Below, in pieces: positions 56,861-64,000 of a stretch of DNA of 64,000 bases. The translations under genes were made by a program, and so were the position numbers. The stretch is taken from positions 133,882,120 through 133,946,119 of the forward strand of contig OW121741.1 of the NCBI GenBank assembly GCA_933228675.1, read 5' to 3'. The notes below the pieces were generated by a model that was given only the letters and a program-made list of their open reading frames with translations, was not told where the DNA came from and did no database searches. The DNA is from Stomorhina lunata (taxonomy: Eukaryota > Arthropoda > Insecta > Diptera > Rhiniidae). The first letter of the stretch is position 1; the number at the start of each line of letters is the position of its first letter.

Positions 56861-58800
56861 TTTTTCTATAGAAAAATATTTTTCCTTACAAAAAATGTTC
56901 GTTAAAAAAAATTTCACAGAAAACTTTTAGTTGAAAAAATTTTTAAACAGAAAAATTTTAATTAAAAAATTTTCCTAAAAAAAAGTTTTCGCAAAAAAAA
57001 AATGTTACTAATGTAATAAAGTTTTGATAAATTTCTTAAGAAAGTTTTGAAAAATATTCTATATAAATAAGAAAATTTTGAAAATTTTTTGCACAGAAAA
57101 ATTTTTGTTAAAAAATTTTACCATACAAAAATTTTCGATACAAAATTTTTCTATAAAAAAATTTTCGTTAAAAAAAATTTTACAAAAATAATAAAGTTTT
57201 GATAAATTTCTTATAAAACTAACAAATTTTTTGAAAATTTTCTATAAAATTAAGAAGTCTTTAAAAAATTGTATACAAAATTAAGAAATTTGCAATAAAA
57301 TAATACATATTTTTTTAAAAAATTTCATATGAAAAATAAGAAATTTTTTAAAACTTCATATAAAATTAAGAAATTTTTTAAAAATTTTCTAAAAAATAAG
57401 AAATTATAAAATTTTTTGTAAAACTTTTAATTTTTGAAAACTTTCTTATAAAAATAAGAAATTTTTAATAAATTTTCTATAAAAATAAATCTTTTAAAAA
57501 TTTCCTATAAAAAGAAATAATTTTTAAAAAATAAATCTTTAAAAATTTCTATAAGGAAATAAAAAAAAATCGTTAAAAAAATTTTCGTTTAAAAATATTT
57601 GTATAGAAAAATTTTCGTTGAAAAAATTTTTGTATAAAAAAATTTTTCTTAAAAAAACTTTCCTATAAACTTTTTTTGCTCAAAAAATTTTTCTATAGAA
57701 AAAAATTTCGTTAAAAAAATGTTTCTATCAGAAAATTTTCATGAAAAAAATTTTTTTCTTCAAAAAAATTTTCACTAAAACTAGAAAAAATTTCGTTAAA
57801 AATATATTTCTATAAAAAATGTTCGTTAAAAATATTTTTCTATAAAAACATTTCCGTTAAAAATATTTTTCTATAGAAAAATTTACGTTAAAAATATTTT
57901 TCAACAGAAAAATTTTCATTAAAAATACTTTTCTATAGAAAAATTTTCTTAAAAAATATTTTTCTAAAAAAATTTTCGTTAAAAATATTTTTCTATAGAA
58001 AATATTTCGTTAATAATATTTTTCTATAGAAAAATTTTTGCTAAAAATATTTTTCTATAGAAAATTTTTCGTTAAAAATAATTTTCTATAGAAAACTTTT
58101 CGTTAAAAATATTTTTCTATAGAAAAATTTTCGTTAAAATAATTTTCTATAGAAAAATATTCGTTAAAAATATTTTTCTATAAAAAAATTTTCACTAAAA
58201 ATATTTTTCTATAGAAACATTTTCGTTAAAAATATTTTTCTATAGAAAAATGTTCGTCAAAAATATTTTTCTATAGAAAAATTTTCGTTAAAAATAATTT
58301 TCTATAGAAAAATTTTCGTTAAAAATATTTTTCTATAGAAAAATTTTCTTTAAAAATATTTTTTCTTTAAAAAAATTTTCCTTAAAAATATTTTTCTATA
58401 GAAAAATTTTCGCCAAAAATATTTTTCTATAGAAAACTTTTCGTTAAAAATATTTTTCTATAGAAAAAATTTCGTTAATAATATTTTTCTATGGAAAAAT
58501 GTTGGCTAAAAAAATTTTTCTATAGAAATATTTTCTCTAAAAATATTTTTCTATAGAAATATTTTCTCTAAAAATATTTTTCTATACAAAAATTTTTGTT
58601 AAAAATATTTTTCTTTAGAAAAATTTTCGTTAAAAATATTTTTCTATAAAAAAATTTCCGTTAAAAATATTTTTCTATAGAAAAATTTTCGTTAAAAATA
58701 TTTTTCAACAGAAAAATTTTCATTAAAAATATTTTTCTATAGAAAAATTTTCTTAAAAAATATTTTTCTATAGAAAAATTTTCGTTAAAAATATTTTTTA
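56860..58800 (+). repeat. CTATAG-palindrome minisatellite (family P3, CGTTAA spacer)
   Basis: Degenerate from 56,860 to about 57,830, mixed with P1-like units, then a 31-bp array to about 58,795: TATTTTTCTATAGAAAAATT plus TTCGTTAAAAA. It shares the TTTTTCTATAGAAAAA core with the 15-18 kb array but has CGTTAA where that one has CGATAA. Confidence 0.93.
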
Positions 58801-59084
58801 TAAAAATAACAAAGTTTTTATAAAGGTCAAATTTTTTAAAAATTTTCTATAATATTAAGAAATTTTTTAAAAAATCTCCCATAAAAATAAATGTTTTTTT
58901 TTTAATTTCCTTTCAAATAAGAAATTTTTAAAATATTTGATATAAATATAAAAATTTTTTTGGAAAATGTCCTATAAAAATAAGAAATTTTTGAAAAATT
59001 TCGTATAAAAACAAGAAATTTTGGAAAAATTTTCTAAAAAAAATAAGAAATTTTTAAAAAAATTGCAATAAAAATTTAAAACTT
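58800..59084 (-). repeat. Short degenerate P1 segment, reverse orientation
   Basis: Eroded GAAATTTTTGAAAAATTTC/TATAAAAATAA units that bridge the P3 array and the 12-bp satellite. Confidence 0.85.
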
Positions 59085-59842
59085 TGACATAGACTGAGAC
59101 ATAGACTAAGACTTAGACTAAGACATAGACTAAGACATAGACTAAGACATAGACTAAGACATAGACTAAGACATAAACTAAGACATAGACTAAGACATAG
59201 ACTAAGACATAGACTAAGAGATAGACTAAGACATAGACTAAGACATAGACTAAGACATATACTAAGACATAGACTAAGACATAGACTAAGACATAGACTA
59301 AGACATAGACTAAGACATAGACTAAGACATAGACTAAGACATAGACTAAGACATAGACTAAGACATAGACTAAGACATAGACTAAGACATAGACTAAGAC
59401 ATAGACTAAGACATAGACTAAGACATAGACTAAGACATAGACTAAGACATAGACTAAGACATAGACTAAGACATAGACTAAGACATAGACTAAGACATAG
59501 ACTAAGACATAGACTAAGACATAGACTAAGACATAGACTAAGACATAGACTAGACATAGACTAAGACATAGACTAAGACATAGACTAAGACATAGACTAA
59601 GACATAGACTAAGACATAGACTAAGACATAGACTAGACATAGACTAAGACATAGACTAAGACATAGACTAAGTCTTAGTCTATGTTTTAGTCTATGTCTT
59701 TGTCTATGTCTCATTCTATGTCTCAGTCTATGTCTTAGTGTATCTCTTAGTCTATGTCTTATTCTATGTCTTAGTCTATATCTTAGTCTATGTCTTAGTC
59801 TATGTCTTAGTCACTAAGTCATAGACTAAGATATAGACTTTA
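59085..59842 (-). repeat. 12-bp satellite array D, mostly inverted, with an internal head-to-head junction
   Basis: From 59,085 to 59,672 the unit is AGACATAGACTA, the reverse complement of arrays A-C. At 59,673 it flips: CATAGACTAAG-T-CTTAGTCTATG is a perfect inverted repeat. About 140 bp of diverged forward units follow, and a second flip near 59,815 gives a short reverse segment. Single-base deletions near 59,551 and 59,631 (GACTAGACAT) shift the reading phase. It abuts P1 repeat on the left and unique DNA on the right. Confidence 0.96.
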
Positions 59843-61555
59843 GGTAAGGTCTTCAAATTTAAAAGAAAATTTTTAAAAGAACATTTATTTATAACATTTG
59901 TGTAGACCTTGAACCGTTTCAGACAAACAGGTACAGTCTACCCGGACTGTCTATCTACGCCTCTGACAAACATGAACTGGAGTTGCTTTTAAGTTCTTTT
60001 AAATAATTATGCAAATCCAAACGGTTCAGCCGGTTCAATTCATGTTAGTCGTTCATTCACTCTCTCAGCCAAATACTTAAACAGCCCAACACCACTTACA
60101 CAATCAGTCTATGAGCCAGTCATTCACTTACTCAGTCTATCCGTCTGTATCGAAATCTGTGATTATAGATTAACATTTGTGTTTTATTTTTTTCATTTAT
60201 ATTTAAATAAAATATATAAAAATGAAATGAAAAAACCAACTAACAAAAACAAGTCAGGGCATTAAGCCAGTCTACTAGGGAAAGTATTCAAGTATCTATA
60301 GTCTATAGTAAAGGGATAAATACTTTATCTCTTCTGAGCACACATATACTTACACATATCTACAGACACTTACATGCTTATAATAACACTCTCGTATATT
60401 TCTAAAAATCGTTACGATATGCCTTTTACATTAGCAAAGGGCCAAAAGGCATTATTGTGTATATGATTTGTAATTTAAACCTTTACTTTTTACTGCTCCT
60501 GTTATGGCTTTTTCTCAGTTCTTGCCTTCTGGCTTACAAACATCATCATCTCTTTTTTTGGGAGCATTATCCTTGTAAAGGAATGTGTATGTGTAAGTGT
60601 TTTTTTAACATTTTCTTATTTGTTTTAAATCGTAAATCAGTGTTATAATCATCACCAAACCCCTCAATAAAACGGGGGAAATGGAGAAAAGGGCATTTTA
60701 ACTCCCTAAGGACCTTGGTCAGCAATTTTCCAATATAAGCTGAGTATAAAGAATTACATATACACACATATTCAATTCAAACCAATTCAATACCATAACC
60801 AATCCTCCTCCTTCCCCTGGTAATATCCAAAAATAAACTTTTGACCAATTTCTCTTTGAAAAATCACATTTTAATGTGAGTCCTTAGAAATAAAGATATA
60901 CAAAATAAAAATACTTGTATGGCATCTAAAGTATCTTAGCAAATCCATATATCCCATATAAAATAAATATTTTCCTTATTTATTTGTATTTGTTTAAGGC
61001 CATAAGCTCTAAACCATAAATTGTTTGTAACTGCATTTTTGTTATAAAAAAAGGGAAAAAGAACAGCAATATCTTCAGAAACATGCCACAAACAATATGA
61101 AAGGTGTAAATCAATGTAATTTTAGTTTTGATTACTCACCAAAAAATTCCCTACAACGTCCGAAACATTTGTCGATAAAATTTACTCAACTAAAATATGA
61201 AAACACGCCATAAAATAATTTCATAAGCCAAAACCTTGAAAAACTTAGGATTAAGGCATTTTCTTAAAGAAGGAAAATTTAATGTATTAAAATAATATTA
61301 TCATTAATCTTAGAAAGAAAAAACGAAAAAACAGGAAAAAATTGCTAACACATGCAAAATTTATTATCCTTTTAAAAAGGGGAAAAAATATACAAAAATA
61401 TTTTTTGACATTAAAAAATTATTTCGAATAAATTTATTTCTAAAAGATTTTAAAACAAAAAAATTTCTTTAAGAAAACACTTTAAAATTAAATATTTATA
61501 TGAACTAAAACTCTTTATTGAAACAATTTAATTTAAAGAAAAAACAAAATTTCAA
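59843..61555. other. Unique island, no supported gene
   Basis: About 1.7 kb of mostly single-copy-looking DNA, less AT-rich near 59,900-60,150 than elsewhere. Short frames near 60,457-60,767 overlap on opposite strands and match nothing recognised. Confidence 0.6.
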
Positions 61556-62330
61556 ACTGAAAATTTTTCCTATAGAAAAAATTTCATATCAAAATTTTTT
61601 CTATAGAAAAAATTTCATATCAAAATTTTTTCTATAGAAAAAATTTCATATCAAAATTTTTTCTATAGAAAAAATTTTATATCGAAATTTTTTCTATAGA
61701 AAAAATTTCATATCAAAATTTTTTCTATAGAAAAAATTTCATATCAAAATTTTTTCTATAGAAAAAATTTTATATCGAAATTTTTTCTATAGAAAAAATT
61801 TCATATCAAAATTTTTTCTATAGAAAAATTTCATATCAAAATTTTTTCTATAGAAAAAATTTCATATCAAATTTTTTTCTATAGAAAAAATTTCATATTA
61901 AAATTTTTTCTATAGAAAAAATTTCATATCAAAATTTTTTCTACAGAAAAAATTTCATATCAAAATTTTTTCTATAGAAAAAATTTCATATCAAAATTTT
62001 TTTTATAGAAAAAATTTCATATCAAAATTTTTTCTATAGAAAAAATTTCATATCAAAATTTTTTCTATAGAAAAAATTTCATATCAAAATTTTTTCTATA
62101 GAAAAAATTTCATATCAAAATTTTTTCTATAGAAAAAATTTCATTCAAAATTTTTTCTATAGAAACAATTTCATATCAAAATTTTTTCTATAAAAAAATT
62201 TCATATTGAAAATTTTTTTATAGAAAAAATTTCGTATGAAAATTTTTTTTACAGAAAAAATTTCATATCAAAATTTTTTCTATAGAAAAAATTTAATATC
62301 AAAATTTTTTCTATAAAAAATTTCATATTG
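61555..62330 (+). repeat. CTATAG-palindrome 31-bp minisatellite (family P4, CATATC spacer)
   Basis: About 24 units of TTTTTTCTATAGAAAAAATT plus TCATATCAAAA with a 31-bp period. Variants (TATATC, CATATT, one unit lacking TAT near 62,143) are sparse. Confidence 0.95.
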
Positions 62331-62740
62331 AAAATTTTTCTACATAAAATTTCTACAGAAAAAATTTCATGAAAATTTTTCTGTAAAAAATGTCAAATTT
62401 TTTTCTGTAAAAAAATTTCATATTGAAAACTTTTCTATAGAAAAAAATTCATAGTAAAATTTCTATAGAAAAATTTCTTATCATAATTTTTTGAAAATGT
62501 TTCTCTAGAAAAAATTTCATATTAAAATATTCATACTGAACATTTTTCTAAAGAAAAAATTTCACATTGAAAACTGATCTATAGAAAAATTTTCATACCA
62601 AAATTTTTTCTATAAAAAATTTTTATATCAAAAATTTGATATTAAAATTTTTTCTATAGAAAAAATTCATTTAAAAATGATTTTTATTGAAAAAATTTTA
62701 TATAAAATATTTTGAAATATTTTCTATAGAAAAAATTTCA
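62330..62740 (+). repeat. Degenerate zone between two P4 subarrays
   Basis: Eroded CTATAG-palindrome units with indels. It separates the CATATC subarray from the CATATTG subarray. Confidence 0.85.
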
Positions 62741-63380
62741 TATTGAAAATATTTCTATAGAAAAAATTTCATATTGAAAATTTTTCTATAGAAAAAATTT
62801 CATATTGAAAATTTTTCTGTAGAAAAAATTTCATATTGAAAATTTTTCTATAGAAAAAATTTCATATTGAAAATTTTTTTATAGAAAAAATTTCATATTG
62901 AAAATTTTTCTATAGAAAAAATTTCATATTGAAAATTTTTCTATAGAAAAAATTTCATATTGAAAATTTTTCTATAGAAAAAATTTCATATTGAAAATTT
63001 TTCTATAGAAAAAATTTCATATTGAAAATTTTTCTATAGAAAAAATTTCATATTGAAAATTTTTCTATAGAAAAAATTTCATATTGAAAATTTTTCTATA
63101 GAAAAAATTTCATATTGAAAATTTTTCTATAGAAAAAATTTCATATTGAAAATTTTTCTATAGAAAAAATTTCATATTGAAAATTTTTCTATAGAAAAAA
63201 TTTCATATTGAAAATTTTTCTATAGAAAAAATTTCATATTGAAAATTTTTCTATAGAAAAAATTTCATATTGAAAATTTTTCTATAGAAAAAATTTCATA
63301 TTGAAAATTTTGCTATAGAAAATTTTTTTTTTCATATTGAAAATTTTTCTATAGAAAAATTTTATAATTTAAATTTTAAA
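62740..63380 (+). repeat. Homogeneous 31-bp minisatellite (P4 subfamily, CATATTG spacer)
   Basis: About 19 nearly identical monomers of CATATTGAAAATTTTTCTAT plus AGAAAAAATTT. The core GAAAATTTTTCTATAG...AAATTTC is a near-perfect 26-bp palindrome. Confidence 0.96.
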
Positions 63381-63389
63381 ATTTCCCAA

Positions 63390-63640
63390 AAAAAATATTA
63401 ATGAAAAATTCTTCTACAACAAAACACTTGTTTTGTTTTTTTCTTAACTGTTTTACTGAAAATTTTTCTATAGAAAAAATTTCATATTGAAAATTGTCAA
63501 ATCTAGAATTCTCATGAAAAACAAATTTCATGTCATAAATATCGGAAGTTTTTCTAGAAAAAAAAATTTTATATTTTCCAAAAAAAAATATAAATGAAAA
63601 ATTCTTCTACAACAAAACACTTGTTTTGTTTTTACATATT
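63390..63640 (+). repeat. Direct repeat of ~50 bp with an internal inverted repeat
   Basis: The sequence around GAAAAATTCTTCTACAACAA and the following ACACTTGTTTTGTTTTT occurs at about 63,391-63,442 and again at about 63,582-63,634. Each copy contains ACAAAACA-CT-TGTTTTGT, 8-bp arms around two bases. A stray P4 unit lies between the copies. Confidence 0.85.
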
Positions 63641-64000
63641 TAGTTCTTAATTGTTTAACTTTTCCCTAGAAATAATTAAAGCTTTCCCAAGTGTTAAAAT
63701 TACTTCTTAGAGGACTCTCCTTTATCTTTTGTGTTAAATTATATATTGCGTCACACATCTAAGCCTTCAATTTCTTATCCTATGATTAATCTGGTAAAAT
63801 ACTTTAATGATAAATATATATCTATTTGTTTAACATCTTGCTCACTTTTTTTAATTTTTTATCAATATATTTATCTCATAATCATTTCTCATAAATCTTT
63901 GACCTATTTTTAGCTGTCATTTTATGAAAATTAATGACTACATAATCCTAGTAATTAAGTTATATTAAATAACTAAATAGTCTATAGCCATAACTACTTC
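63641..64000. other. Unique AT-rich DNA to the window end
   Basis: No array, RNA gene or convincing reading frame. A 60-codon frame at 63,731-63,913 is AT-driven. Confidence 0.55.

Overview
The window reads as AT-rich non-coding DNA from an insect, most likely a cyclorrhaphan fly. That assignment rests on an R1-clade-type non-LTR retrotransposon, very AT-rich unique DNA with CA/GT and TTG/CAA microsatellites, and kilobase arrays of short satellites. The species cannot be named from the sequence. I find no exon of a cellular gene that I can support. The only convincing protein-coding DNA is the retrotransposon at 46,411-50,316 on the minus strand. More than half of the window is tandem repeat.

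Two repeat systems dominate. (1) AT-rich minisatellites, each built on a short palindrome and in most places with a monomer of exactly 31 bp. The GGAAATTTTT/AAAAATTTCC palindrome with one central C or G is at about 1-5,570, 6,720-9,250, 20,490-23,190 (here 29 bp), 24,475-26,050, 27,400-29,933, 31,237-31,850, 33,085-36,575, 37,815-39,590, 40,530-42,505, 44,440-46,175 and 58,800-59,084. A TTTTTCTATAGAAAAA palindrome, also with 31-bp monomers, is at 15,330-18,525, 56,860-58,800 and 61,555-63,640. (2) A 12-bp satellite, TCTTAGTCTATG, at 11,702-13,657, 46,176-46,410, 50,317-55,072 and, mostly reverse-complemented, 59,085-59,842, plus a decayed relic at about 32,985-33,085. Islands of ordinary unique sequence of about 0.4-2.5 kb separate these arrays.

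The retrotransposon is 5'-truncated but young. It has a 32-nt poly(A) tail, a 3' UTR with a GC hairpin, an intact 992-residue ORF2 (APE endonuclease, reverse transcriptase, C-terminal CCHC) and a 5'-truncated gag-like ORF1 with three zinc knuckles. The two frames overlap by ATGA. It lies inside the 12-bp satellite, and variant units on its two sides show that one continuous array with a 324-bp higher-order spacing was split. Since several R1-clade elements are specific for repeats, this could be a satellite-targeting lineage.

A second insertion, 29,934-31,234, looks like a non-autonomous DNA transposon: 14-bp terminal inverted repeats (CCCAGYAAAACTTT), subterminal inverted motifs and a possible TG target duplication inside a 31-bp array. 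It carries a degenerate tRNA-like sequence. The long apparent reading frames over the 12-bp arrays (runs of LVYV or SLCL) arise because the period is a multiple of three; they are not proposed as genes.
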